A stretch of DNA of 64,000 bases from Gracilaria domingensis (taxonomy: Eukaryota > Rhodophyta > Florideophyceae > Gracilariales > Gracilariaceae), in the NCBI GenBank assembly GCA_022539475.1, contig VCMS01000012.1, positions 515,755 through 579,754 on the forward strand, given 5' to 3'. The notes under the pieces were generated by a model. That model was not told the origin of the DNA. It worked only from the letters and a program-made list of their open reading frames with translations, and made no database searches. Positions 45,890 to 57,415 of this stretch are shown here, piece after piece; the stretch's first letter is position 1; every line of letters starts with the position of its first letter. Both the position numbers and the translations under genes were made by a program.

Positions 45890-46170
45890 GGGTGCCGCTG
45901 ATTGGCCAAGCGAAATTCGCTGGAGCAGCACAGTTGGTAACGGCCATGCTGGCTGTGCTGCTCCGCCGGAGATCGTGGGTTCGAATCTTTCCGTGCACAC
46001 TGCGTTGCATATCCTGGCCCAATATGCTGCGCAGTGTGGACGAGAACGATGAAACCTGTGCGTGGACACCGGACCTTCCATACCTGCCCTGCTTGCTGGG
46101 CATTTTGTATTAAGATTCCTTCTCTCTCACCTCCATTTCTTCCCCCCTTTTTTCTTTTTTTCCTCAACAC
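45890..46170 (+). repeat. tRNA-derived SINE-like unit
   Basis: AGCACAGTTGGTAACGGC resembles a tRNA A-box/D-arm (GC-NN-AGTTGG), and GTGGGTTCGAATCTTTCC about 45 bases on is a near-canonical T-arm/B-box. An 11-bp inverted repeat GAGCAGCACAG / CTGTGCTGCTC frames the part between. Downstream are C/T-rich and T-rich tracts, including runs of six or more T that could end RNA polymerase III transcription. No full tRNA cloverleaf with a 7-bp acceptor stem is evident, so a SINE head or tRNA pseudogene is more likely than a working tRNA. Confidence 0.5.
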
Positions 46171-46550
46171 CCTTTTTGAAGGTTTTAGTCGTTTTTGTTG
46201 ATATAAGTAGTTGTTACCTGCGCCTGTTGTTTTACTGGCTAATGCTGTGTTGTAGGCTTCGTCGAAATGTCTACCAGAAGGTACGCAGCACCCATTTTAC
46301 TTTATGAAAGAGGTAATGAGAGTTAACGGCTTTGTTCATGTCAAAAGTATTTGCGGCGCAATAACGCAATCTTGAGAGGGCGAAGAGTGTCTGATTTAGG
46401 TGAAAATCAGCAGTTAAATACAGTCATTGCGCTTCAATCTAGTAAGAGATCGGCGAAGTAAAGGATGGTAATCGTTCTGTGGCAGTGGGTTTCCATGAAA
46501 ATTAAAGTAAGACTGAGCAAACGCGAGGATATACCGCGCCGTGTACTGGG

Positions 46551-46866
46551 GCTGCAGGAGAATGGCTGCACACAGTAAAAGAACGTTACATAAAATATAA
46601 ACATATTAGGGGCAAGTACCCGGCCACGTCATGCGGTCGTGCCGTGTAATGACGCTGCAGGAGAATGGCTGCACACAGTAAAAGAACGTTACATAAAATA
46701 TAAACATGTTGGGGGCAAGTACCCGGCCACGCCATGCGGTCGTGTCCACGTCATGCGGTCGTGCCGTGTAATGAGGCTGCAGGAGAATGGCTGCACACAG
46801 TAAAATAACGTTACATAAATTATAAACATAATGGAAGCAAGTACCCGGCACGTCATGCGGTCTTGG
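46551..46866. repeat. ~105-bp tandem repeat, three units
   Basis: Units begin GCTGCAGGAGAATGGCTGCA at about 46551, 46654 and 46776 and end in CATGCGGTCGTG. The second unit contains an extra internal copy of the CACGTCATGCGGTCGTG word. Units are nearly identical, so recent. Confidence 0.93.
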
Positions 46867-46899
46867 AGGGGAGACTGATCACGGGAATGGATTGTTATC

Positions 46900-49350
46900 A
46901 ATGTTAAAAATGAAATGGAAGGAAGTACCAGACGTCATCATGTCCCCGCGGAAGGATGGACTGAAACAGTGTGGAATGTTACGAATAGAATTTTACGGTT
47001 GATCATAATATGTTCACATCCGTGTGGAATGAAGTATAATACAGTGACCAGTTATGTAATACTGTGTGCGTTGCGGCGAAGCCAAACTGCCGAGAATGAT
47101 TTACAGAATAGAGCCTATATCCATCATTTCGCGGGATATTATTTCTATAATGGTGTCGTGAATTCGGGCTGTAAGTCAGCAAATGGTTGATGAGATTCTC
47201 TCCTCGGGAAGCATGTATTGGATTAGCTAATGTCATGCCATGCCGATGTCCTACAGTTTTGCGATGGAAGATTGGAAATCCTCGTGAACAGAGTTGGTTC
47301 TGTAATTGATGTGAAGTGCTGCATAAAATGCACGATCTGATGTATAAGATGAGTCAAGCGTGCCAATTGAGCGTCATGGGTACAATAAGCCTTACCTGTA
47401 TAATCAATTTTAGAAGGTCGTCATACAAGGCACAATGAATGTAGCATGTTAAAGGCGTTCCCATGAAACTTTTGGAAGGCCATTTTGTGAGTAGTAGGCG
47501 TAAGCGCGGCCGTAAAATAATACAATCAAGTTTAGGGTAAAAAGGGAATCATCGTTGCATTGCGGAAAGCGATTATATATATGACCATAACCAAAACGAT
47601 AACGCATCGGAAGCGTACTGTCATGGGCTCCCGATCGAAATTTGTGGTGCGCTCGGTGCCTTTTCATTATCCCAACAGTACAGTTACAGAGAGAAGCTAT
47701 ATTATACTATGTGAAGTTATGGGGAAGTCGAATTGCGGGGGGCAAATTACAGCACAGAACATTATGTTACGAAGATCATGTGGAGAGATTCATTTTCTAT
47801 AATGATGCCGTAAACTTGGTGTGTAAGTCAGCAAACGTGTTTTGGTATTCTTTCTTTGAGAATCATGGATTGGAGCTGCTGATATCATGACATGACGATG
47901 TTGTGCACTTGGGCGACGGACGTTTCGAGTCATCGCGGAGAGTGGTAGCCCTCACAATTGGTGTGAACTGTTTCAAAAAGAGTCCAATCTGATGTATAAG
48001 ATGATACGTCTATAATGAGTGTCACGTGCATATTGAGCGTCATGCGTACAATGAGGCTCACTTGTATAATGGGCGTGGAAATGGCTTCATACATTTCAAA
48101 ATAAATGGAGCATGTTAGAAGTGTTCCCAATCTTTAGGAATGCTTCTTGTGAAGAGTAGGCGTATACGGGGCCCTAATATAATGCATTGATGGGGAATGA
48201 TGTAACGGCGTGACATTGGGGAAAGCGATTATACATATGACCATAACCAAATAGGTAACGCATCGGAACCAAACTGTCATGTGTTGATCGATGAGGTGTG
48301 CTCGACGCGTTATGACAAACATCTCCGAATGCACTTGTCCGACGGACGTTTGGAGTCATCGCGGCGAGTGGTAACCTTCACAATTGATGTGAACTGCTTC
48401 ATAATGTGTCCACTCCGATATATAAGTTGATACGTCTATAATGAGTGTCACGTGCATATTGAGCGTCATGCCTACAATGAGGCTCACTTTTATAATGGGC
48501 GTGGAAATGGCTTCATACGTTTCAAAATAAATGTAGCATGTTAGAAGTGTTCCCAAACTTTAGGAATGCTTCTTGTGAAGAGTAGGCGTATACGGGGCCC
48601 GAAAACAATGCATTGATGGGGAATGGTGTGACGGTGTGACATTGGGGGAAGCCATTATACATATGACCATAACCAAATAGGTAACGCATCGGAACCAAAC
48701 TGTCATGGTTGATCGATGAGGGCCGCTCGCCGCGTTATGACAAGCAAGGTAATGCATCGGAACCGAAATGTCATGTGTTCATTGATGAGGGGTGCTCGAC
48801 GCGTTATGACAAGCATCTCTGAAGATTACAGCACGTAGGTATAAAACAACTTTGTTGAGCTGCAGGAAAGGACCTACAGGGCGGAATCTATACCAGTCTA
48901 AAATGATACCGTGAATTTGGGCTGTAAGTCAGCAAGTGATTGTTTGGATATTTTAGGTATGAACCATTGATTTGAATAGCCGATGTCATGCCATGACGAT
49001 ATCGTGCAGTTGTGGGGCGGTAGCTTTTAACTCATCACGGATAGAGTTAGGTCTCCCAGTTGATGTTGAGGGCATCATGAAACGTCCGATATGAAGCATA
49101 AGATGATATGTTCGTAATGAGTCGCCGTACCATTTAAAATATATGTAGCATGATAGATGCGTGTCCATGAAAAATTCCGGGTCCGTGTTGGGAAGACTAG
49201 GCAGGGGTGGGCCTTACAACAATGTATTAACGCGTAAGGCGTAAGCAGCGTTACATATGGGAAAGAGATGTTACATAGGGCCATAATCCCAGAGTTAACA
49301 CATCGGAAACAAACAGTCTCGGAATTCCGATCGAAATTTTGCGGTGTGCT
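46900..49350. repeat. Satellite array with ~426-bp core period
   Basis: Near-identical copies lie at 47905-48330 and 48331-48740 (offset 426, shared GTCATCGCGG, TGTGAACTG, GATACGTCTATAATGAGTGTC, GACCATAACCAAATAGGTAACG), followed by a short partial copy to 48823. More diverged copies occupy about 47215-47660 and 49020-49345. Interspersed words such as GGCTGTAAGTCAGCAA (47168, 48918; variant at 47823) show a longer higher-order unit. No coding capacity is seen. The array ends directly upstream of the tyrosine recombinase gene. Confidence 0.9.
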
Positions 49351-49388
49351 CGACAACTGGTTTCCAATGCCTGGTACTCTGGAAGGAG

Positions 49389-49397
49389 TATATATAC
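49389..49397 (+). promoter_or_regulatory. TATA-like box upstream of the recombinase gene
   Basis: TATATATAC lies about 142 bp before the ATG at 49539, immediately after the last satellite unit. Position and sequence fit a TATA box, but no other promoter element can be named. Confidence 0.4.
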
Positions 49398-49538
49398 AGT
49401 CTCGGGAATGGTTTCAAAAAGTGGAAGTACCGCATCGGAGAGCTTTCTCAGAATCTCCGCATCCGCTTCTCATTTGTTCTCGGGACTCGTTCCAGTCCTC
49501 GTAGCTGAAAAGAAAGATCTACCACCAGTACTTTGAAG

Positions 49539-51950
49539 ATGAGCGACCATATTATCAACTTCTTGATGGACGAGGTGGATTCAGCGCCCCCACCTTTGTC
49601 CAAAACCATATTCAAGCCATCCGAGAAGTCTTCTGTCCCGAAAGGGAAAGCAATGAAGACCGTCATTGAAGGTCCGGTACAGAACCGCACGGAGCGTACG
49701 AAGGTCCGTGTGCACGCAAAGAAGGGGAACCAAGGCCGAGGTGGGGACATGGGCCCCGACGGGGAGCTCCTTGGTGAGTCTATTCACTCTTCGACGGTTG
49801 ATGTTTACGAGCTTGAAGACCGTGTCATCGAAAGAGAAGCTTTAAAGAAGAGAGCTAAGACAGACTGTCCGAGGTCGGAGAGAGTTACTTCAGACTCGGC
49901 GCGGGGAGATCTTGCAAGGGCCAAAGCCGCGCACTCCGGAGATGATTCATTGTCCACCTCATCCCCGGAAAGAAAGAAGTTGAAGGTCTCCGAATGTAGT
50001 CTGGATGCGAAGAGCGTTCCTTGTCCCAGCAAGAGCCGTGTTTTTCTGGGCATGGATATACCTCCGCAGATGGGGAGGAGGGAAACCGCAAGCGAGCCCA
50101 GCCGAGTTGGCAATCGTGCACATGAGGATGATGTTGAGCATCGTTTTCTGGACGGAGTGGAGCATGATGATGACCGTAGTGGCAACCTGCTTGATCACTT
50201 TGTTGACACATCCGATCTAGGGAACAACGCCCGTCAAGCGTCTTGCGCGATGGCTGTTAGGAAGCTAAGCTTCGATGGCGTTGAGGAAGAAAGGGTCGTT
50301 GCTTCCGAGGATGTTGGCGGTGGCAACGTTGCTGACGATGAAGGAGAAGAGGCGTCGATGGTGCGTGTAATCGATTTAGACGCCATGCTGAAGGAACAAG
50401 AGGAGGATCTATCCGCCAGGCGTAACGCTTTGTTCGAGCGCCTAGAGGATATGAACTCCGGAAGGTTCCGTGCAACCCTCGGACGCAGGAGAAGTACGAG
50501 AGGGGTGGCGAAGAAGTCAGGAAGACTCAGTGCCGAAGAGCGACGGTTCCATCGGCTGCAGCAGCGAAAGGAGGAGTTGAAGAACAAAACTCCAAAAGAG
50601 CTATGGCATTCAATGATCCGTGACCAACTCTGTCGCTGCCCAGACTACTTTGCCAGTTCAAATGCCTTGTTGCAGGAGAAGAATTGCCGCGCCGCGAAAG
50701 GGAAGTTGTGTACCCTGGCTTGAAGGTAATTGTGGAGAACTGCATTGACTTGAATGATCTGTATATGGTTCGATACAGGACGAAAGAGCTTCTGATGGGG
50801 AAGGCCGAGAATGCGAGTTTTGACGTCTTCCGATCCATTATTGGACAGTTCATGCGCTGGGGCCATTTCGTCTGGTGCCATGGATCGAAGGGATGGGTGG
50901 AAACCTATGGCGCTCTACCAATTGATGGCCAATGAGTCGCTTGTGCGCATCTTTGTCAACTACTTTATCAAAACCGCCTCATTCTCGACTGTTGCAGGAA
51001 AGTGCAATGCTCTACGAACATTGTGCAAGTACGCAACACTTAAAATGATGGAGGGTGAAGATAAAAATAAGGTGCGACGAGTAGAGATGATGTTGAACAA
51101 CACATTTAATGCTGCGAGAAGCAGGGCACGGGAGCAGTATCGGGCGAACCAAAGCGCTGACGATCGAATTTTGAATCAGACAATCGTCACCAAGAAGCAT
51201 CTCGAGCTTGGAATACGAACTGCCCGTGCTAAGCTTGGCGACATCATTGACGATTCAATGTGACGAGTCGCACGAGAGATAAGAAAAAAAAGGTTTTGGG
51301 GGGCGTGGAAGCAGCTAACCATACGAAGGGTCTATCAGAGTTGTGTCTCAACTTTTCTGGGGTTATGCGCTTACGGAGGCCAAAGGCCGCAAGCGTATCA
51401 ACTCCAGTGCCCAAAGAGGAAGTTGTTTGAAATACTTGTTGTCGATTGACATGGAAGACAAGGGGTTTGAGATAGGCATTTTCCGAGAAAAAGCTGCGAG
51501 GCTTTAACGTTCCGAACGTGAATTTTCGCAGATTGTTTCATGCCCTATGTTGCAATTTCAAATGTCGAGTGTTCGTCCCAATTGTTCTCAGGACCGGAAA
51601 CATGGCCGGTTATGAAGAGTTCAAGGCCACAGACCATTGTACTTCATTTCTCGAACCGGACCTAATATGACCACCTCGCACATCATCGTTTTCGTATTAA
51701 GCACGTCTGTTGCGTGACCGTCTTGACTTCCGTACACAGCTATGACTTGCTACTAGCTCGCTACCGTCATCTACAGACGTCGTAACGGGAATTTGAAGAA
51801 GAATTGGCAGAACATCGGACGAGATTAAGTTCCTTAACCTTATGGCCAAACAGATGAATACATCCGTGGAACAGTTGCGCACGACGTATATGTCTTGTTA
51901 CAGCGAAGACTTCCAGGAAATCACGCCCTGCTCACCAAACATTTCTGTAG
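49539..51950 (+). pseudogene. Tyrosine-recombinase gene of a Crypton/DIRS-like element, decayed
   Basis: The first frame, ATG 49539 to TGA 50723 (394 codons), encodes a charged, largely disordered, probably nuclear segment with Lys/Arg patches and a helix-prone end (RRFHRLQQRKEELKNK). The coding signal then continues in another frame (50684-50935, VFRSIIGQFMRWGHFVW) and back (50870-51263). This includes FSTVAGKCNALRTLCKY, which resembles the SAM-like core-binding domain of phage-integrase-type recombinases. Beyond the stop at 51263, a further frame gives YGGQRPQAYQLQCP at about 51369-51410, matching the box-I pattern with its catalytic Arg (codon 51384-51386). Near 51850-51895 MNTSVEQLRTTYM matches the C-terminal box with the nucleophilic Tyr (codon 51887-51889). 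The middle His-x-x-Arg box is not clear. At least three frame breaks mark it as inactive unless introns are involved. Confidence 0.55.
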
Positions 51951-53272
51951 CATCCTAGGAGAGGAAACAGATGGAGAAGAGGATATTGAAGAGCGTTTTA
52001 TGAACGACAGCTGCCCAGGAAGTCCCTTAGGTTAGCGACGGGAATAGCAGCGATGTCGAAGATGACTCCGGGGTAGATGAGGGTTACTTTGGCTAGCCAT
52101 ATTAGAGAAAGAGGAGGAAGGAAGAAGAATGGGGAGGGAGGGGAACAAAGGTGATGGATGCGAAAACGAGGATGAAATTGAGCCAATTCGACGCGGCCGT
52201 CGCCGTCGCAGCCGAAATTAGCTCGCTCTCATTTTGTACGGGACTGTTGTAGAAAGATTTCAGTGAAATCATTTCAGTAAATTGAGGAATTCAGTGCGAA
52301 GGGATTAGTAGCATGGTAACGAAATCTCGTTTTCTGTCGGTTGGATGGGTGGTGTGTCTATTTGGATATCTAAATGAACGTTGTGAGTCCGCTACGCTGC
52401 CAATTGAACTGTTCGAACTCCACGATGCGAACGACATGCTTTGCTAAATGACGGTAGATGGTCATCGTTTGCTGATAGATAGGATCTTTTCCAGAAGGAA
52501 CTCTGGGAGATGGCGTATGCCCAATATCACGACGTTTCCTCGCGAGGTGCAGCTTCGAGGTCAAGAGCAGTAGGATTGGCAAAAAAGGGGCGAGCCCTGG
52601 GCAGAGTGGAGCAGTCGACGAGACAGGATGCGCGCTGGAGCGAGAAAATCCGCAGTGACAAAAATAGAAGAAACCGTTTCAATTCAGCGCGGTAACTGGC
52701 GACGGAAGTCGTGCGGTTTGTGGGCCCACCAGTAAAAATGTGGTGAAGAGACAGGGAAAGCGGCAAAGTTCGGGAGCCTCGCCCAGCCTTCTCCCAAAAT
52801 GATCAATTTCCAAGCATTTCGATGACTGAAGGAGTGTAGCAAGCCGTTTCCCTCGCGATGATAGCAATAGGTGGAATAGTACGACTAGGGAACATTGAAG
52901 GTGTGCGCGTTGATGCGCGCATGGTGACGTTCTTGGGCTATTTCTAATTTTCGTCGGTTCGGAGGACAGAGAGGCTGCCTTCTCTTTAGCGGTCGAACGG
53001 GTCTTATTCCAAAACAACGGTCAGGAAGGTAAATAGAAAGCAGGCCTTTCCTTTTACACATAGCCAAATGTTTGCGTAGTGCATTAGAGTTCATCCGGTA
53101 TCGAGAGCGTGATCTGTACACAGTCGAACATTTACAGTTCAGTTTAGAAGTACACCTGATTACACTTCAACTCTATCGTTGGTGCCGAAAAGAAATAAAA
53201 GTACCGGAAACAGGGCTTCAGTTTACGAATGAATCCTTGCCTTCATTTTTCTGATGATATTCTGCATCCTGC
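51951..53272. other. Intergenic, no recognised gene
   Basis: Purine-rich stretches (52080-52150) and short frames only. No RT or second element gene is seen beside the recombinase. Confidence 0.4.
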
Positions 53273-54900
53273 CTAAACATTGTTCCCATTCGTCCTTAAT
53301 ACTAGTATCCTTTTCACTCTGTGCGAGGGAAACCCTTCTTCCACCAATGCCACAAGCCGCTGAAGTCGGACGGCTTGCTGGGATACTGAAGCAGCGATCT
53401 GTTCATTCGATAGCTCCACCATGGATATGGGCGGCTGAGGACGGGCTTGAGTTTTCACAGGCTGCGAGGTTGGGAAGGCAGCTGGTTCTATGATGGATCT
53501 AAACTTTGAGATCACCAGCGGAGTCATCTTCTCCATTGCATTTTCAATACCGGCATTAGGAGGGAGGCTTTTCATTGCATCCGTGATTGAGGAATGGTTC
53601 AGAACAGAAGAGGTAAGGGCGTGCACATCAATGGTGGTGAAGTGGAATCATTCATACCAACAAGTCCATGAAGCACACCTACCAGTGCATTCCGTAGCAA
53701 TGTTCGTTGTTCGGATATCCCCGGTGAGGGAGTATACCGGCCTTTGAGCCGCACTTGGCGTACTCTCGACATCCTTCAAGCTTGGCGTACGACCTTTGGG
53801 GTCTTGAAGTGGTTGGGCAGGTTGACTAGTGGTAACTTGGGATGGTTGTGCAGTTGAGGCTGTAGCAGGTGCTTGGTCTTCGGTTTCACTCGGGAAGATC
53901 CTTCTCCGCTAGGATGGCCCACCTTTTGCCGCTTGTGGGATTTTGCATAAAGTCTGTATCATCCGTATCGTCGGAATCATTCTTCGCAATCGAAGAGGCC
54001 GGCGGAGTTGGCCATTACGCGTCATTGGTCGGTTGGGATCAGTAGAATTATTCGAGGAATCTTGCTTATCTTTTGCAGGTGCTCCAGCCTTGCCTTCCGT
54101 GGAGGCTTGGCTTTTTGTGCGACGTGGTGGGACCTGTGACGCGCACGGATTGGTATACTTCTTGTTCCAGAATAGAGGCGGAGATTGAACGTATTTTTCA
54201 CGGTTTGATTGGTAAGCGTTCACTAGAAACTGAAGACGGGACAGAACTTCACGCTTGTAGTCGCGAAGCGGATACAATCCATATACCTCCTTAACATATT
54301 GCGAAATTGCCTGAGGATCACCTCCATAAACAAGTTATACCTTTTCGATATGATAGCCAATGGTAAGTCACACAGAACCCACATTCGAGGCCGCTTTGGA
54401 GTCTTTCCTTCAGGCTATGAAGGCGAAACATTGGCTCGTAATTCCCGCAAGATACCTTTCGCTTTCCTGGGTACGCAGCGACAAGGTAATGAAAAAGGTT
54501 GTCCTCAAGACCATGGTGTGGTGATGGATTCTTCAAGCTATCAAACCAGAATATACAAGCATTGGAGGCTCAGAAGCACGATGTTATCTTCGCCCTTGCG
54601 CGTAGAGTGCTCAAAGGTATCCAGCAGCCTAGGAAAGTTAACCAAAACTGCCACAGTCCAGTGAAATGATCCAACAATAGGTAAGACCGTGAGATCCGCC
54701 TGCCAGGCTCGATGATGAGCCAAATAGGTTTGCCGCTCATGGATTTCACTTTTCACGGAGGGAGAGCAAGGGCTCAGTGCCTTCTTTCAATTTGTTTCGA
54801 ACCATCCCGTCAACAAGAGAGACTCCAGCACATACATGACCTTCACTGAGTTTGGGTTCCACTGGTTAAGGTACATCAAAAGTGAAGCAGTACGGAGATA
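53273..54900 (-). pseudogene. Ulp1/C48-type cysteine protease gene, frameshifted
   Basis: Ulp1-family proteases cleave SUMO or related tags; many plant and algal transposons carry one. Reading leftward: an N-terminal stretch near 54880-54760 (HVCAGVSLVDGMVRNKLKEG in one frame); VGSFHWTVAVLV at about 54670, holding the catalytic His (codon 54660-54662); FDSL at 54534-54545 with the catalytic Asp; and LQSGLECGFC at about 54370-54398 with the oxyanion Gln and catalytic Cys. The H-W, D-S-L and Q-x-x-x-x-C-G order and spacing fit the family. A tail of about 350 residues follows, Pro/Gln/Lys-rich in the middle and helical at the end (53626-53273). Frame changes between His and Asp, after Cys and later suggest indels. 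Earlier parts of the protein were not found. Confidence 0.6.
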
Positions 54901-55088
54901 TCCGTGGCACCGAAAACGCCTGATGCATCATAGTCTTTCTTAGGGTAACGTAAACTTATTCTCATGCACTCCGCCTTCGACAAAAGAACATCGTTGATCC
55001 ATCTGTCTTTCTCCTCCTGTTTAATACCTACATCTCTATTCATTCAATCAAATCAAAGGAATCTGAGTCACCGCCATTGTGCATGGCT

Positions 55089-55110
55089 AAAAAAAAAAAA
55101 AAAAAAAAAA
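55089..55110 (+). other. A22 tract
   Basis: A pure run of 22 A follows ATTGTGCATGGCT. It could be the poly(A) tail of a plus-strand retroposed copy or a simple microsatellite. I could not recognise the upstream body. Confidence 0.5.
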
Positions 55111-57040
55111 CAAATAACGACATATAATACGACGCACAGAAAAATAAAAATATAAACTACATAACGAGCTTAAGAAAATAAAAAGATAAAACACCACTCG
55201 AAATTTACACTCCTGGATGTTTTTGTCAATCAATCATTTCTCCTCACTGTCAAAGTTTTAGCATTGCAGCATTATCCCAAGCAGAGACATGGAAGACCAA
55301 AGGCTACTCAATGTCCAGTTCAATAGTATCTCCAAAACCTATGTCGCGGTAGTTTGATTCTGAAGCACCTATACAAAATAGAATAATACATACTACTTCG
55401 CTTGCGTCCCCTGCTTCGTCCATCAACTTCACTCCTGTGCCATCGTGAATCTATAGTCGCAATCCAAACCGGAACTACGACGTGAAATCCACAGATCCAC
55501 TCTAGCCTTAATCTTCTCTACGGGCCATGTTTTCACGACATTGAGCGTACGGCGAGGAAAAGAGCAAGGCCGGCAGATTCTAGCTCACACAGATACAGGT
55601 ACCACCCCGGCTTCAGCATTCTTTGCGCTCCTGAAATATAGCCTGTCTCGTAGATTGTTGGGTGGGGACATGAAGTCAATGCATATTTACTGCTTTCAGC
55701 TGTATCCTCTTTTAGCTCATCGTAAGCCGCCATCAGTTTCGTCTGGGTCATCGCCGGGTTTCGCCTAGGTTTCTTCCCTGACTCTAAGAGCCTCTGCTTT
55801 TCTCCAGATCCAGCTACTGTTCCAGACGTGCAAAAGAAGACACCTGCTCCTATGAGACTGAATGCGTTCCGTCTCGGTTCCGTCGCTCGAGATGATGAGA
55901 AAATTATTGCTCGTGGGGTGAGAACGGAAACGTTCCGACCAACACTCGATAAGCCCGAAGACTTAGTAACCTGAATATGGCAAATCATGATGTGCATTAT
56001 GTGAGCAACCACCAACAATTGCGAATGCCACCACCAAACCACTTTATGAGAAACCTCTCGGAGAAATGAATCCGGACGTTACACAAGGAGGGCCGGTGTC
56101 GTCGGAACCTATTGCCGGTTTCTCCAATCCTCCATGCCAAACTCTCTTGAAGTTGCTTCCTAGAGTGGCGACAATGGCGGGCCGCATAAGATGTCTTGGT
56201 GAGACGTAATAAAATCCTTGGCTTTTCGCCGCAATTTAATTCCTCTTCCATGATCATCGAAGACAAAGTTGGCTTCGCCCGTCGACATTGCCATTGCTGC
56301 TTATTGTGTCGATAAATCAGAAGGGTCCCGATTAGTCGTCGCTGAAGTTCAATAGCCCCTCGGACAACGAGACTCGAAGTTGTTCCAGCGGTCTAAAACA
56401 AAACCCACAAGAATGAATGGGCAGAGTCTCTCCTCAGACTTTCGCATTATGTCGGTAGCTAGCTGAAGGCTGTACGAATATGGATTTGGCAGAATGAAGT
56501 TGACGCACGCGAGATTTCACGAGAGCTGATGACGTGAGAATTCACAGGCGAGGATGAACTGAACTTTACGGGAGGTGAATCCATGCTAAAATGTCAACAC
56601 TGGCGAATGCGCTTGCGGCTTCCGCGGTCATATCCAGGACGCGCGTCTTGCAAACTTTTGTCCGACGCCGTCTGCTTCTACGGTCTGTATTTTCGAAAAT
56701 AAATTGAAAATAAATTGTACTCCGTGTGGCGAGGCAATATGCGGCCTTAGGGCGCTTGCGCGATGGCGGATATAAACAGAAACACTGCTTTACAATGCGG
56801 AACCATCCTCCACCACCCATTTGAACCGTTGGCAGAGCTCACGTGAGGTCTGGACAGCAATTCACGAGTATGCAAGACCATTGAATTGCGTCATGCCGAT
56901 AGTGCTTCAACGTGGCGGCCGCCTGCCAGGCAGCTTAAGCACGATGTTCTCCAATACCCGTCACCGAAGCGTTTCGTTTCGCCATAGTAGCTGCCCTTAA
57001 TACATCGTAGTTCGTCGGTTTCTTTATTTCCTTTCGTATC
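55111..57040. other. Mostly intergenic; weak antisense frames 55533-56266
   Basis: Minus-strand frames of 169 and 89 codons overlap near 56000-56040 and lack motifs. Nothing else is recognised. Confidence 0.3.
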
Positions 57041-57043
57041 CAT

Positions 57044-57415
57044 ATGCTTTTGAACTCTGCCCTCTTCGACTCGTCGCTGTTCTCTCCTGAGACACGAGCT
57101 TTGCTACGCTATTTGCTGTATCATGTCTATCGAGAGGCACTCGTTGAAGTATGGACACCTATTCGGCGCGAGGTGAGAAGCCGATACAGTCTTGCTTGCG
57201 CGACTATTGACAGGGAGGATTGCAGGCAAACGTATTCTATCGATAGCGAAAGCATGGAAAGCCGTCTCTATGCAAGGGTACTTATTAGTACTGGTTTGGA
57301 ATTGGCCATTCACAGTTTAAACTCCCCAGCGATACTCGCGTATCAACAGCCTACTCTAGGCAACCAGCAAGAATCTGGTAATTATCACGCGTTCGCACAC
57401 GAAACATTGCCCTAA
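57044..57415 (+). CDS. Unidentified 123-codon frame
   Basis: It has a true ATG and balanced composition (FSPETRALLRYLLYHVYREA, then RSRYSLACATIDREDC), with helix-prone first half. No domain is recognised and no neighbour supports it. Confidence 0.2.
   Translation: MLLNSALFDSSLFSPETRALLRYLLYHVYREALVEVWTPIRREVRSRYSLACATIDREDCRQTYSIDSESMESRLYARVLISTGLELAIHSLNSPAILAYQQPTLGNQQESGNYHAFAHETLP

Noticed and set aside
45838-46170. 110-codon antisense frame over the SINE-like unit
   Set aside because: The sequence DSNPRSP is the typical spurious translation of a tRNA-like T-arm on the reverse strand.
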